A DNA stretch of 64,000 nt from Sisyra terminalis. Lineage: Eukaryota > Arthropoda > Insecta > Neuroptera > Sisyridae. The stretch spans positions 2,356,001-2,420,000 of the forward strand of contig OY292279.1 in the NCBI GenBank assembly GCA_958496175.1, written 5' to 3'. Made by a program: the position numbers and the translations under genes. This document shows positions 15,067 through 29,700 of this stretch, one piece after another; the first letter of the stretch is position 1, and every line of letters begins with the position of its first letter. The notes under the pieces were generated by a model. That model was not told where the DNA came from. It searched no databases and saw only the letters and a list, made by a program, of their open reading frames with translations.

Positions 15067-16736
15067 TGAACACTTCCCACTAAGAGGGAGAGACGAATGT
15101 GGCTTCTTCAACAATTGCATGTACCTTCGTTATATAAGGGATGATTTTCGAACCAAAGGCAGTTTCGGGTTCGCAACAATGTCTAGAACGATGATATAAT
15201 AATATTTTTCGATTCCGAAACAAAAAGTTTTTTCGTCAAAAAAAACCATGGGTTAACCATCGTTGATTTTCTCGAAAATCGTCAAATAGAAAAAAATTTT
15301 TTTAAGGGTGCCAATCGAAAGTATAAGTCCATCTCTACGTGCTGTGCAAATTTTTCCCCAAACAAACCACGTTTAAGGGATGAACAGGCAGTTTAAGGGA
15401 TGAACACTTCCCACTAAGAGGGAGAGACGAATGTGGCTTCTTCAACAATTGCATGTACCTTCGTTATATAAGGGATGATTTTCGAACCAAAGGCAGTTTC
15501 GGGTTCGCAACAATGTCTAGAAAGATGATATAAAAATATTTTTCGATTTCGAAACAAAAAGTTTTTTAGTCAAAAAAAACCATGGGTTAACCATCGTTGA
15601 TTTTCTCGAAAATCGTCAAATAGAAAAAAAATTTTTTAAGGGTGCCAATCGAAAGTATAAGTCCATCAGTACGTGCTGTGCAAATTTTTCCCCAAACAAA
15701 CCACGTTTAAGGGATGAACAGGCAGTTTAAGGGATGAACACTTCCCACTAAGAGGGAGAGACGAATGTGGCTTCTTCAACAATTGCATGTACCTTCCTTA
15801 TATAAGGGATGATTTTCGAACCAAAGGCAGTTTCGGGTTCGCAACAATGTCTAGAACGATGATATAATAATATTTTTCGATTTCGAAACAAAAAGCTTTT
15901 TCGTCAAAAAAAACCATGGGTTAACCATCGTTGATTTTCTCGAAAATCGTCAAATAGAAAAATAAATTTTTAAGGGTGCCAATCGAAAGTATAAGTCCAT
16001 TTGTACGTGCTGTGCAAATTTTTCCCCAAACAAACCACGTTTAAGGGATGAACAGGCTGTTTAAGGGATGAACACTTCCCACTAAGAGGGAGAGACGAAT
16101 GTGGCTTCTTCAACAATCGCAAGTACCTTCGTTATATAAGGGATGATTTTCGAACCAAAGGCAGTTTCGGGTTCGCAACAATGTCTAGAACGATGATATA
16201 ATAATATTTTTCGATTTCGAAACAAAAAGTTTTTTCGTCAAAAAAAACCATGGGTTAACCATCGTTGATTTTCTCGAAAATCGTCAAATAGAAAAATAAA
16301 TTTTTAAGGGTGCCAATCGAAAGTATAAGTCCATCTGTACGTGCTGTGCAAATTTTTCCCCAAACAAACCACGTTTAAGGGATGAACAGGCAGTTTAAGG
16401 GATGAACACTTCCCACTAAGAGGGAGAGACGAATGTGGCTTCTTCAACAATTGCATGTACCTTTGTTATATAAGGGATGATTTTCGAACCAAAGGCAGTT
16501 TCGGGTTCGCAACAATGTCTAGAACGATGATATAATAATATTTTTCGATTCCGAAACAAAAAGTTTTTTCGTCAAAAAAAACCATGGGTTAACCATCGTT
16601 GATTTTCTCGAAAATCGTCAAATAGAAAAAAATTTTTTTAAGGGTGCTAATCGAAAGTATAAGTCCATCTGTACGTGCTGTGCAAATTTTTCCCCAAACA
16701 AACCACGTTTAAGGGATGAACAGGCAGTTTAAGGGA

Positions 16737-19700
16737 TGAACACTTCCCACTAAGAGGGAGAGACGAATGTGGCTTCTTCAACAATCGCATGTACCTTCGT
16801 TATATAAGGGATGATTTTCGAACCAAAGGCAGTTCCGGGTTCGCAACAATGTCTAGAACGATGATATAAAAATATTTTTCGATTTCGAAACAAAAAGTTT
16901 TTTAGTCAAAAAAAACCATGGGTTAACCATCGTTGATTTTCTCGAAAATCTTCTAATAATAAAAAAATTTTTTAAGGGTGCCAATCGAAAGTATATGTCC
17001 ATCTGTACGTGCTGTGCAAATTTTTCCCCAAACAAACCACGTTTAAGGGATGAACAGGCAGTTTAAGGGATGAACACTTCCCACTAAGAGGGAGAGACGA
17101 ATGTGGCTTCTTCAACAATTGCATGTACCTTCGTTATATAAGGGATGATTTTCGAACCAAAGGCAGTTTCGGGTTCGCAACAATGTCTAGAACGATGATA
17201 TAATAATATTTTTCGATTCCGAAACAAAAAGTTTTTTCGTCGAAAAAAACCATGGGTTAACCATCGTTGATTTTCTCGAAAATCGTCAAATAGAAAAAAA
17301 TTTTTTTAAGGGTGCCAATCGAAAGTATAAGTCCATCTGTACGTGCTGTGCAAATTTTTCCCCAAACAAACCACGTTTAAGGGATGAACAGGCAGTTTAA
17401 GGGATGAACACTTCCCACTAAGAGGGAGAGACGAATGTGGCTTCTTCAACAATTGCATGTACCTTCGTTATATAAGGGATGATTTTCGAACCAAAGGCAG
17501 TTCCGGGTTCGCAACAATGTCTAGAACGATGATATAAAAATATTTTTCGATTTCGAAACAAAAAGTTTTTTAGTCAAAAAAAACCATGGGTTAACCATCG
17601 TTGATTTTCTCGAAAATCTTCTAATAATAAAAAAATTTTTTAAGGGTGCCAATCGAAAGTATATGTCCATCTGTACGTGCTGTGCAAATTTTTCCCCAAA
17701 CAAACCACGTTTAAGGGATGAACAGGCAGTTTAAGGGATGAACACTTCCCACTAAGAGGGAGAGACGAATGTGGCTTCTTCAACAATTGCATGTACCTTC
17801 GTTATATAAGGGATGATTTTCGAACCAAAGGCAGTTTCGGGTTCGCAACAATGTCTAGAACGATGATATAATAATATTTTTCGATTTCGAAACAAAAAGT
17901 TTTTTCGTCAAAAAAAACCATGGGTTAACCATCGTTGATTTTCTCGAAAATCGTCAAATAGAAAAAAAATTTTTTAAGGGTGCCAATCGAAAGTATAAGT
18001 CCATCTGTACGTGCTGTGCAAATTTTTCCCCAAACAAACCACGTTTAAGGGATGAACAGGCAGTTTAAGGGATGAACACTTCCCACTAAGATGGAGAGAC
18101 GAATGTGGCTTCTTCAACAATTGCATGTACCTTCGTTATATAAGGGATGATTTTCGAACCAAAGGCAGTTCCGGGTTCGCAACAATGTCTAGAACGATGA
18201 TATAAAAATATTTTTCGATTTCGAAACAAAAAGTTTTTTCGTCAAAAAAAACCATGGGTTAACCATCGTTGATTTTCTCGAAAATCGTCTAATAATAAAA
18301 AAATTTTTTAAGGGTGCCAATCGAAAGTATATGTCCATCTGTACGTGCTGTGCAAATTTTTCCCCAAACAAACCACGTTTAAGGGATGAACAGGCAGTTT
18401 AAGGGATGAACACTTCCCACTAAGAGGGAGAGACGAACGTGGCTTCTTCAACAATTGCATGTACCTTCGTTATATAAGGGATGATTTTCGAACCAAAGGC
18501 AGTTTCGGGTTCGCAACAATGTCTAGAACGATGATATAATAATATTTTTCGATTCCGAAACAAAAAGTTTTTTCGTCAAAAAAATCCAAGGGTTAACCAT
18601 CGTTGATTTTCTCGAAAATCGTCAAATAGAAAAAAATTTTTTTAAGGGTGCCAATCGAAAGTATAAGTCCATCTGTACGTGCTGTGCAAATTTTTCCCCA
18701 AACAAACCACGTTTAAGGGATGAACAGGCAGTTTAAGGGATGAACACTTCCCACTATGAGGGAGAGACGAATGTGGCTTCTTCAACCATTGCATGTACCT
18801 TCGTTATATAAGGGATGATTTTCGAACCAAAGGCAGTTTCGGGTTCGCAACAATGTCTAGAACGATGATATAAAAATATTTTTTGATTTCGAAACAAAAA
18901 GTTTTTTAGTCAAAAAAAACCATGGGTTAACCATCGTTGATTTTCTCGAAAATCGTCTAATAATAAAAAAAAATTTTAAGGGTGCCAATCGAAAGTATAT
19001 GTCCATCTGTACGTGCTGTGCAAATTTTTCCCCAAACAAACCACGTTTAAGGGATGAACAGGCAGTTTAAGGGATGAACACTTCCCACTAAGAGGGAGAG
19101 ACGAATGTGGCTTCTTCAACAATTGCATGTACCTTCGTTATATAAGGGTTGATTTTCGAACCAAAGGCAGTTCCGGGTTCGCAACAATGTCTAGAACGAT
19201 GATATAAAAATATTTTTCGATTTCGAAACAAAAAGTTTTTTCGTCAAAAAAAACCATGGGTTAACCATCGTTGATTTTCTCAAAAATCGTCTAATAATAA
19301 AAAAAAAATTTTAAGGGTGCCAATCGAAAGTATATGTAAATCTGTACGTGCTGTGCAAATTTTTCCCCAAACAAACCACGTTTAAGGGATGAACAGGCAG
19401 TTTAAGGGATGAACACTTCCCACTATGAGGGAGAGACGAATGTGGCTTCTTCAACCATTGCATGTACCTTCGTTATATAAGGGATGATTTTCGAACCAAA
19501 GGCAGTTTCGGGTTCGCAACAATGTCTAGAACGATGAAATAAAAATATTTTTCGATTTCGAAACAAAAAGTTTTTTCGTCAAAAAAAACCATGGGTTAAC
19601 CATCGTTGATTTTCTCGAAAATCGTCAAATAGAAAAAAAATTTTTTAAGGGTGCCAATCGAAAGTATAAGTCCATCTGTACGTGCTGTGCAAATTTTTCC

Positions 19701-22700
19701 CCAAACAAACCACGTTTAAGGGATGAACAGGCAGTTTAAGGGATGAACACTTCCCACTAAGATGGAGAGACGAATGTGGCTTCTTCAACAATTGCATGTA
19801 CCTTCGTTATATAAGGTATGATTTTCGAACCAAAGGCAGTTTCGGGTTCGCAACAATGTCTAGAACGATGATATAATAATATTTTTCGATTTCGAAACAA
19901 AAAGTTTTTTCGTCAAAAAAAACCATGGGTTAACCATCGTTGATTTTCTCGAAAATCGTCAAATAGAAAAAAAATTTTTTAAGGGTGCCAATCGAAAGTA
20001 TAAGTCCATCTGTACGTGCTGTGCAAATTTTTCCCCAAACAAACCACGTTTAAGGGATGAACAGGCAGTTTAAGGGATGAACACTTCCCACTAAGATGGA
20101 GAGACGAATGTGGCTTCTTCAACAATTGCATGTACCTTCGTTATATAAGGGATGATTTTCGAACCAAAGGCAGTTTCGGGTTCGCAACAATGTCTAGAAC
20201 GATGATATAATAATATTTTTCGATTTCGAAACAAAAAGTTTTTTCGTCAAAAAAAACCATGGGTTAACCATCGTTGATTTTCTCGAAAATCGTCTAATAA
20301 TAAAAAAAATTTTTAAGGGTGCCAATCGAAAGTATATGTCCATCTGAACGTGCTGTGCAAATTTTTCCCCAAACAAACCACGTTTAAGGGATGAACAGGC
20401 AGTTTAAGGGATGAACACTTCCCACTAAGAGGGAGAGACGAATGTGGCTTCTTCAACAATTGCATGTACCTTCGTTATATAAGGGATGATTTTCGAACCA
20501 AAGGCAGTTTCGGGTTCGCAACAATGTCTAGAACGATGATATAATAATATTTTTCGATTTCGAAACAAAAAGTTTTTTCGTCAAAAAAAACCATGGGTTA
20601 ACCATCGTTGATTTTCTCGAAAATCGTCAAATAGAAAAAAAATTTTTTAAGGGTGCCAATCGAAAGTATAAGTCCATCTGTACGTGCTGTGCAAATTTTT
20701 CCCCAAACAAACCACGTTTAAGGGATGAACAGGCAGTTTAAGGGATGAACACTTCCCACTAAGATGGAGAGACGAATGTGGCTTCTTCAACAATTGCATG
20801 TACCTTCGTTATATAAGGGATGATTTTCGAACCAAAGGCAGTTCCGGGTTCGCAACAATGTCTAGAACGATGATATAAAAATATTTTTCGATTTCGAAAC
20901 AAAAAGTTTTTTCGTCAAAAAAAACCATGGGTTAACCATCGTTGATTTTCTCGAAAATCGTCTAATAATAAAAAAAATTTTTAAGGGTGCCAATCGAAAG
21001 TATATGTCCATCTGAACGTGCTGTGCAAATTTTTCCCCAAACAAACCACGTTTAAGGGATGAACAGGCAGTTTAAGGGATGAACACTTCCCACTAAGAGG
21101 GAGAGACGAATGTGGCTTCTTCAACAATTGCATGTACCTTCGTTATATAAGGGATGATTTTCGAACCAAAGGCAGTTTCGGGTTCGCAACAATGTCTAGA
21201 ACGATGATATAATAATATTTTTCGATTTCGAAACAAAAAGTTTTTTCGTCAAAAAAAACCATGGGTTAACCATCGTTGATTTTCTCGAAAATCGTCTAAT
21301 AATAAAAAAATTTTTTAAGGGTGCCAATCGAAAGTATATGTCCATCTGTACGTGCTGTGCAAATTTTTCCCCAAACAAACCACGTTTAAGGGATGAACAG
21401 GCAGTTTAAGGGATGAACACTTCCCACTAAGAGGGAGAGACGAATGTGGCTTCTTCAACAATTGCATGTACCTTCGTTATATAAGGGATGATTTTCGAAC
21501 CAAAGGCAGTTTCGGGTTCGCAACAATGTCTAGAACGATGATATAATAATATTTTTCGATTTCGAAACAAAAAGTTTTTTCGTCAAAAAAAACCATGGGT
21601 TAACCATCGTTGATTTTCTCGAAAATCGTCTAATAATAAAAAAATTTTTTAAGGGTGCCAATCGAAAGTATATGTCCATCTGTACGTGCTGTGCAAATTT
21701 TTCCCCAAACAAACCACGTTTAAGGGATGAACAGGCAGTTTAAGGGATGAACACTTCCCACTATGAGGGAGAGACGAATGTGGCTTCTTCAACCATTGCA
21801 TGTACCTTCGTTATATAAGGGATGATTTTCGAACCAAAGGCAGTTTCGGGTTCGCAACAATGTCTAGAACGATGATATAATAATATTTTTCGATTTCGAA
21901 ACAAAAAGTTTTTTCGTCAAAAAAAACCATGGGTTAACCATCGTTGATTTTCTCGAAAATCGTCTAATAATAAAAAAAATTTTTAAGGGTGCCAATCGAA
22001 AGTATATGTCCATCTGAACGTGCTGTGCAAATTTTTCCCCAAACAAACCACGTTTAAGGGATGAACAGGCAGTTTAAGGGATGAACACTTCCCACTAAGA
22101 GGGAGAGACGAATGTGGCTTCTTCAACAATTGCATGTACCTTCGTTATATAAGGGATGATTTTCGAACCAAAGGCAGTTTCGGGTTCGCAACAATGTCTA
22201 GAACGATGATATAATAATATTTTTCGATTTCGAAACAAAAAGTTTTTTCGTCAAAAAAAACCATGGGTTAACCATCGTTGATTTTCTCGAAAATCGTCAA
22301 ATAGAAAAAAAATTTTTTAAGGGTGCCAATCGAAAGTATAAGTCCATCTGTACGTGCTGTGCAAATTTTTCCCCAAACAAACCACGTTTAAGGGATGAAC
22401 AGGCAGTTTAAGGGATGAACACTTCCCACTAAGATGGAGAGACGAATGTGGCTTCTTCAACAATTGCATGTACCTTCGTTATATAAGGGATGATTTTCGA
22501 ACCAAAGGCAGTTCCGGGTTCGCAACAATGTCTAGAACGATGATATAATAATATTTTTCGATTTCGAAACAAAAAGTTTTTTCGTCAAAAAAAACCATGG
22601 GTTAACCATCGTTGATTTTCTCGAAAATCGTCAAATAGAAAAAAAATTTTTTAAGGGTGCCAATCGAAAGTATAAGTCCATCTGTACGTGCTGTGCAAAT

Positions 22701-25700
22701 TTTTCCCCAAACAAACCACGTTTAAGGGATGAACAGGCAGTTTAAGGGATGAACACTTCCCACTAAGATGGAGAGACGAATGTGGCTTCTTCAACAATTG
22801 CATGTACCTTCGTTATATAAGGGATGATTTTCGAACCAAAGGCAGTTCCGGGTTCGCAACAATGTCTAGAACGATGATATAAAAATATTTTTCGATTTCG
22901 AAACAAAAAGTTTTTTCGTCAAAAAAAACCATGGGTTAACCATCGTTGATTTTCTCGAAAATCGTCTAATAATAAAAAAAATTTTTAAGGGTGCCAATCG
23001 AAAGTATATGTCCATCTGAACGTGCTGTGCAAATTTTTCCCCAAACAAACCACGTTTAAGGGATGAACAGGCAGTTTAAGGGATGAACACTTCCCACTAA
23101 GAGGGAGAGACGAATGTGGCTTCTTCAACAATTGCATGTACCTTCGTTATATAAGGGATGATTTTCGAACCAAAGGCAGTTTCGGGTTCGCAACAATGTC
23201 TAGAACGATGATATAATAATATTTTTCGATTTCGAAACAAAAAGTTTTTTCGTCAAAAAAAACCATGGGTTAACCATCGTTGATTTTCTCGAAAATCGTC
23301 TAATAATAAAAAAAATTTTTAAGGGTGCCAATCGAAAGTATATGTCCATCTGTACGTGCTGTGCAAATTTTTCCCCAAACAAACCACGTTTAAGGGATGA
23401 ACAGGCAGTTTAAGGGATGAACACTTCCCACTAAGAGGGAGAGACGAACGTGGCTTCTTCAACAATTGCATGTACCTTCGTTATATAAGGGATGATTTTC
23501 GAACCAAAGGCAGTTTCGGGTTCGCAACAATGTCTAGAACGATGATATAATAATAATTTTCGATTCCGAAACAAAAAGTTTTTTCGTCAAAAAAAACCAT
23601 GGGTTAACCATCGTTGATTTTCTCGAAAATCGTCAAATAGAAAAAAATTTTTTTAAGGGTGCCAATCGAAAGTATAAGTCCATCTGTACGTGCTGTGCAA
23701 ATTTTTCCCCAAACAAACCACGTTTAAGGGATGAACAGGCAGTTTAAGGGATGAACACTTCCCACTATGAGGGAGAGACGAATGTGGCTTCTTCAACCAT
23801 TGCATGTACCTTCGTTATATAAGGGATGATTTTCGAACCAAAGGCAGTTTCGGGTTCGCAACAATGTCTAGAACGATGATATAAAAATATTTTTTGATTT
23901 CGAAACAAAAAGTTTTTTAGTCAAAAAAAACCATGGGTTAACCATCGTTGATTTTCTCGAAAATCGTCTAATAATAAAAAAAATTTTTAAGGGTGCCAAT
24001 CGAAAGTATATGTAAATCTGTACGTGCTGTGCAAATTTTTCCCCAAACAAACCACGTTTAAGGGATGAACAGGCAGTTTAAGGGATGAACACTTCCCACT
24101 ATGAGGGAGAGACGAATGTGGCTTCTTCAACCATTGCATGTACCTTCGTTATATAAGGGATGATTTTCGAACCAAAGGCAGTTTCGGGTTCGCAACAATG
24201 TCTAGAACGATGATATAAAAATATTTTTCGATTTCGAAACAAAAAGTTTTTTAGTCAAAAAAAACCATGGGTTAACCATCGATGATTTTCTCGAAAATCG
24301 TCTAATAATAAAAAAAAATTTTAAGGGTGCCAATCGAAAGTATATGTCCATCTGTACGTGCTGTGCAAATTTTTCCCCAAACAAACCACGTTTAAGGGAT
24401 GAACAGGCAGTTTAAGGGATGAACACTTCCCACTAAGAGGGAGAGACGAATGTGGCTTCTTCAACAATTGCATGTACCTTCGTTATATAAGGGATGATTT
24501 TCGAACCAAAGGCAGTTTCGGGTTCGCAACAATGTCTAGAACGATGATATAATAATATTTTTCGATTTCGAAACAAAAAGTTTTTTCGTCAAAAAAAACC
24601 ATGGGTTAACCATCGTTGATTTTCTCGAAAATCGTCAAATAGAAAAAAAATTTTTTAAGGGTGCCAATCGAAAGTATAAGTCCATCTGTACGTGCTGTGC
24701 AAATTTTTCCCCAAACAAACCACGTTTAAGGGATGAACAGGCAGTTTAAGGGATGAACACTTCCCACTAAGAGGGAGAGACGAATGTGGCTTCTTCAACA
24801 ATTGCATGTACCTTCGTTATATAAGGGTTGATTTTCGAACCAAAGGCAGTTCCGGGTTCGCAACAATGTCTAGAACGATGATATAAAAATATTTTTCGAT
24901 TTCGAAACAAAAAGTTTTTTAGTCAAAAAAAACCATGGGTTAACCATCGATGATTTTCTCGAAAATCGTCTAATAATAAAAAAAAATTTTAAGGGTGCCA
25001 ATCGAAAGTATATGTCCATCTGTACGTGCTGTGCAAATTTTTCCCCAAACAAACCACGTTTAAGGGATGAACAGGCAGTTTAAGGGATGAACACTTCCCA
25101 CTAAGAGGGAGAGACGAATGTGGCTTCTTCAACCATTGCATGTACCTTCGTTATATAAGGGATGATTTTCGAACCAAAGGCAGTTTCGGGTTCGCAACAA
25201 TGTCTAGAACGATGATATAATAATATTTTTCGATTTCGAAACAAAAAGTTTTTTCGTCAAAAAAAACCATGGGTTAACCATCGTTGATTTTCTCGAAAAT
25301 CGTCAAATAGAAAAAAAATTTTTTAAGGGTGCCAATCGAAAGTATAAGTCCATCTGTACGTGCTGTGCAAATTTTTCCCCAAACAAACCACGTTTAAGGG
25401 ATGAACAGGCAGTTTAAGGGATGAACACTTCCCACTAAGAGGGAGAGACGAATGTGGCTTCTTCAACAATTGCATGTACCTTCGTTATATAAGGGTTGAT
25501 TTTCGAACCAAAGGCAGTTCCGGGTTCGCAACAATGTCTAGAACGATGATATAAAAATATTTTTCGATTTCGAAACAAAAAGTTTTTTAGTCAAAAAAAA
25601 CCATGGGTTAACCATCGTTGATTTTCTCGAAAATCGTCAAATAGAAAAAAATTTTTTTAAGGGTGCCAATCGAAAGTATAAGCCCATCTGTACGTGCTGT

Positions 25701-26760
25701 GCAAATTTTTCCCCAAACAAACCACGTTTAAGGGATGAACAGGCAGTTTAAGGGATGAACACTTCCCACTAAGAGGGAGAGACGAATGTGGCTTCTTCAA
25801 CAATTGCATGTACCTTCGTTATATAAGGGATGATTTTCGAACCAAAGGCAGTTTCGGGTTCGCAACAATGTCTAGAACGATGATATAAAATTATTTTTCG
25901 ATTTCGAAACAAAAAGTTTTTTAGTCAAAAAAAACCATGGGTTAACCATCGTTGATTTTCTCGAAAATCGTCTAATAATAAAAAAAATTTTTAAGGGTGC
26001 CAATCGAAAGTATATGTCCATCTGTACGTGCTGTGCAAATTTTTCCCCAAACAAACCACGTTTAAGGGATGAACAGGCAGTTTAAGGGATGAACACTTCC
26101 CACTAAGAGGGAGAGACGAATGTGGCTTCTTCAACAATTGCATGTACCTTCGTTATATAAGGGATGATTTTCGAACCAAAGGCAGTTTCGGGTTCGCAAC
26201 AATGTCTAGAACGATGATATAATAATATTTTTCGATTTCGAAACAAAAAGTTTTTTCGTCAAAAAAAACCATGGGTTAACCATCGTTGATTTTCTCGAAA
26301 ATCGTCAAATAGAAAAAAAATTTTTTAAGGGTGCCAATCGAAAGTATAAGTCCATCTGTACGTGCTGTGCAAATTTTTCCCCAAACAAACCACGTTTAAG
26401 GGATGAACAGGCAGTTTAAGGGATGAACACTTCCCACTAAGAGGGAGAGACGAATGTGGCTTCTTCAACAATTGCATGTACCTTCGTTATATAAGGGTTG
26501 ATTTTCGAACCAAAGGCAGTTCCGGGTTCGCAACAATGTCTAGAACGATGATATAAAAATATTTTTCGATTTCGAAACAAAAAGTTTTTTAGTCAAAAAA
26601 AACCATGGGTTAACCATCGTTGATTTTCTCGAAAATCGTCTAATAATAAAAAAAATTTTTAAGGGTGCCAATCGAAAGTATATGTCCATCTGTACGTGCT
26701 GTGCAAATTTTTCCCCAAACAAACCACGTTTAAGGGATGAACAGGCAGTTTAAGGGATGA
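16737..26760. repeat. Satellite block with alternating (dimeric, 668-bp) structure
   Basis: Monomers with TCTAATAATAAAA plus ATATGTCC alternate with monomers that have CAAATAGAAAAAA plus ATAAGTCC. Copies of the first kind start near 16,737, 17,405, 18,073 and 18,741, and mostly at multiples of 668 or 334 bp after that. Around 21.1-22.0 kb the alternation breaks down and the same type occurs in consecutive monomers, which suggests unequal exchange. Other variants, such as CACTATGAGG with TCAACCATTG, also recur in step with this pattern. Confidence 0.65.
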
Positions 26761-29700
26761 ACACTTCCCACTAAGAGGGAGAGACGAATGTGGCTTCTTC
26801 AACAATTGCATGTACCTTCGTTATATAAGGGATGATTTTCGAACCAAAGGCAGTTTCGGGTTCGCAACAATGTCTAGAACGATGATATAATAATATTTTT
26901 CGATTCCGAAACAAAAAGTTTTTTCGTCAAAAAAAACCATGGGTTAACCATCGTTGATTTTCTCGAAAATCGTCTAATAGAAAAAAATTTTTTTAAGGGT
27001 GCCAATCGAAAGTATAAGCCCATCTGTACGTGCTGTGCAAATTTTTCCCCAAACAAACCACGTTTAAGGGATGAACAGGCAGTTTAAGGGATGAACACTT
27101 CCCACTATGAGGGAGAGACGAATGTGGCTTCTTCAACAATTGCATGTACCTTCGTTATATAAGGGATGATTTTCGAACCAAAGGCAGTTTCGGGTTCGCA
27201 ACAATGTCTAGAACGATGATATAATAATATTTTTCGATTTCGAAACAAAAAGTTTTTTCGTCAAAAAAAACCATGGGTTAACCATCGTTGATTTTCTCGA
27301 AAATCGTCAAATAGAAAAAAAATTTTTTAAGGGTGCCAATCGAAAGTATAAGTCCATCTGTACGTGCTGTGCAAATTTTTCCCCAAACAAACCACGTTTA
27401 AGGGATGAACAGGCAGTTTAAGGGATGAACACTTCCCACTAAGAGGGAGAGACGAATGTGGCTTCTTCAACAATTGCATGTACCTTCGTTATATAAGGGA
27501 TGATTTTCGAACCAAAGGCAGTTTCGGGTTCGCAACAATGTCTAGAACGATGATATAATAATATTTTTCGATTCCGAAACAAAAAGTTTTTTCGTCAAAA
27601 AAAACCATGGGTTAACCATCGTTGATTTTCTCGAAAATCGTCTAATAGAAAAAAATTTTTTTAAGGGTGCCAATCGAAAGTATAAGCCCATCTGTACGTG
27701 CTGTGCAAATTTTTCCCCAAACAAACCACGTTTAAGGGATGAACAGGCAGTTTAAGGGATGAACACTTCCCACTATGAGGGAGAGACGAATGTGGCTTCT
27801 TCAACAATTGCATGTACCTTCGTTATATAAGGGATGATTTTCGAACCAAAGGCAGTTTCGGGTTCGCAACAATGTCTAGAACGATGATATAATAATATTT
27901 TTCGATTTCGAAACAAAAAGTTTTCTCGTCAAAAAAAACCATGGGTTAACCATCGTTGATTTTCTCGAAAATCGTCAAATAGAAAAAAATTTTTTTAAGG
28001 GTGCCAATCGAAAGTATAAGTCCATCTGTACGTGCTGTGCAAATTTTTCCCCAAACAAACCACGTTTAAGGGATGAACAGGCAGTTTAAGGGATGAACAC
28101 TACCCACTAAGAGGGAGAGACGAATGTGGCTTCTTCAACAATTGCATGTACCTTCGTTATATAAGGGATGATTTTCGAACCAAAGGCAGTTTCGGGTTCG
28201 CAACAATGTCTAGAACGATGATATAATAATATTTTTCGATTTCGAAACAAAAAGTTTTTTCGTCAAAAAAAACCATGGGTTAACCATCGTTGATTTTCTC
28301 GAAAATCGTCAAATAGAAAAAAATTTTTTTAAGGTTGCCAATCGAAAGTATAAGTCCATCTGTACGTGCTGTGCAAATTTTTCCCCAAACAAACCACGTT
28401 TAAGGGATGAACAGGCAGTTTAAGGGATGAACACTTCCCACTAAGAGGGAGAGACGAATGTGGCTTCTTCAACAATTGCATGTACCTTCGTTATATAAGG
28501 GATGATTTTCGAACCAAAGGCAGTTTCGGGTTCGCAACAATGTCTAGAACGATGATATAATTATATTTTTCGATTTCGAAACAAAAAGTTTTTTCGTCAA
28601 AAAAAACCATGGGTTAACCATCGTTGATTTTCTCGAAAATCGTCAAATAGAAAAAAAATTTTTTAAGGGTGCCAATCGAAAGTATAAGTCCATCTGTACG
28701 TGCTGTGCAAATTTTTCCCCAAACAAACCACGTTTAAGGGATGAACAGGCAGTGTAAGGGATGAACACTTCCCACTAAGAGGGAGAGACGAATGTGGCTT
28801 CTTCAACAATTGCATGTACCTTCGTTATATAAGGGTTGATTTTCGAACCAAAGGCAGTTCCGGGTTCGCAACAATGTCTAGAACGATGATATAAAAATAT
28901 TTTTCGATTTCGAAACAAAAAGTTTTTTAGTCAAAAAAAACCATGGGTTAACCATCGTTGATTTTCTCGAAAATCGTCTAATAATAAAAAAAAATTTTAA
29001 GGGTGCCAATCGAAAGTATATGTCCATCTGTACGTGCTGTGCAAATTTTTCCCCAAACAAACCACGTTTAAGGGATGAACAGGCAGTTTAAGGGATGAAC
29101 ACTTCCCACTAAGAGGGAGAGACGAATGTGGCTTCTTCAACAATTGCATGTACCTTCGTTATATAAGGGATGATTTTCGAACCAAAGGCAGTTTCGGGTT
29201 CGCAACAATGTCTAGAACGATGATATAATAATATTTTTCGATTTCGAAACAAAAAGTTTTTTCGTCAAAAAAAACCATGGGTTAACCATCGTTGATTTTC
29301 TCGAAAATCGTCAAATAGAAAAAAAATTTTTTAAGGGTGCCAATCGATAGTATAAGTCCATCTGTACGTGCTGTGCAAATTTTTCCCCAAACAAACCACG
29401 TTTAAGGGATGAACAGGCAGTTTAAGGGATGAACACTTCCCACTAAGAGGGAGAGACGAATGTGGCTTCTTCAACAATTGCATGTACCTTCGTTATATAA
29501 GGGATGATTTTCGAACCAAAGGCAGTTTCGGGTTCGCAACAATGTCTAGAACGATGATATAATAATATTTTTCGATTCCGAAACAAAAAGTTTTTTCGTC
29601 AAAAAAAACCATGGGTTAACCATCGTTGATTTTCTCGAAAATCGTCTAATAGAAAAAAATTTTTTTAAGGGTGCCAATCGAAAGTATAAGCCCATCTGTA

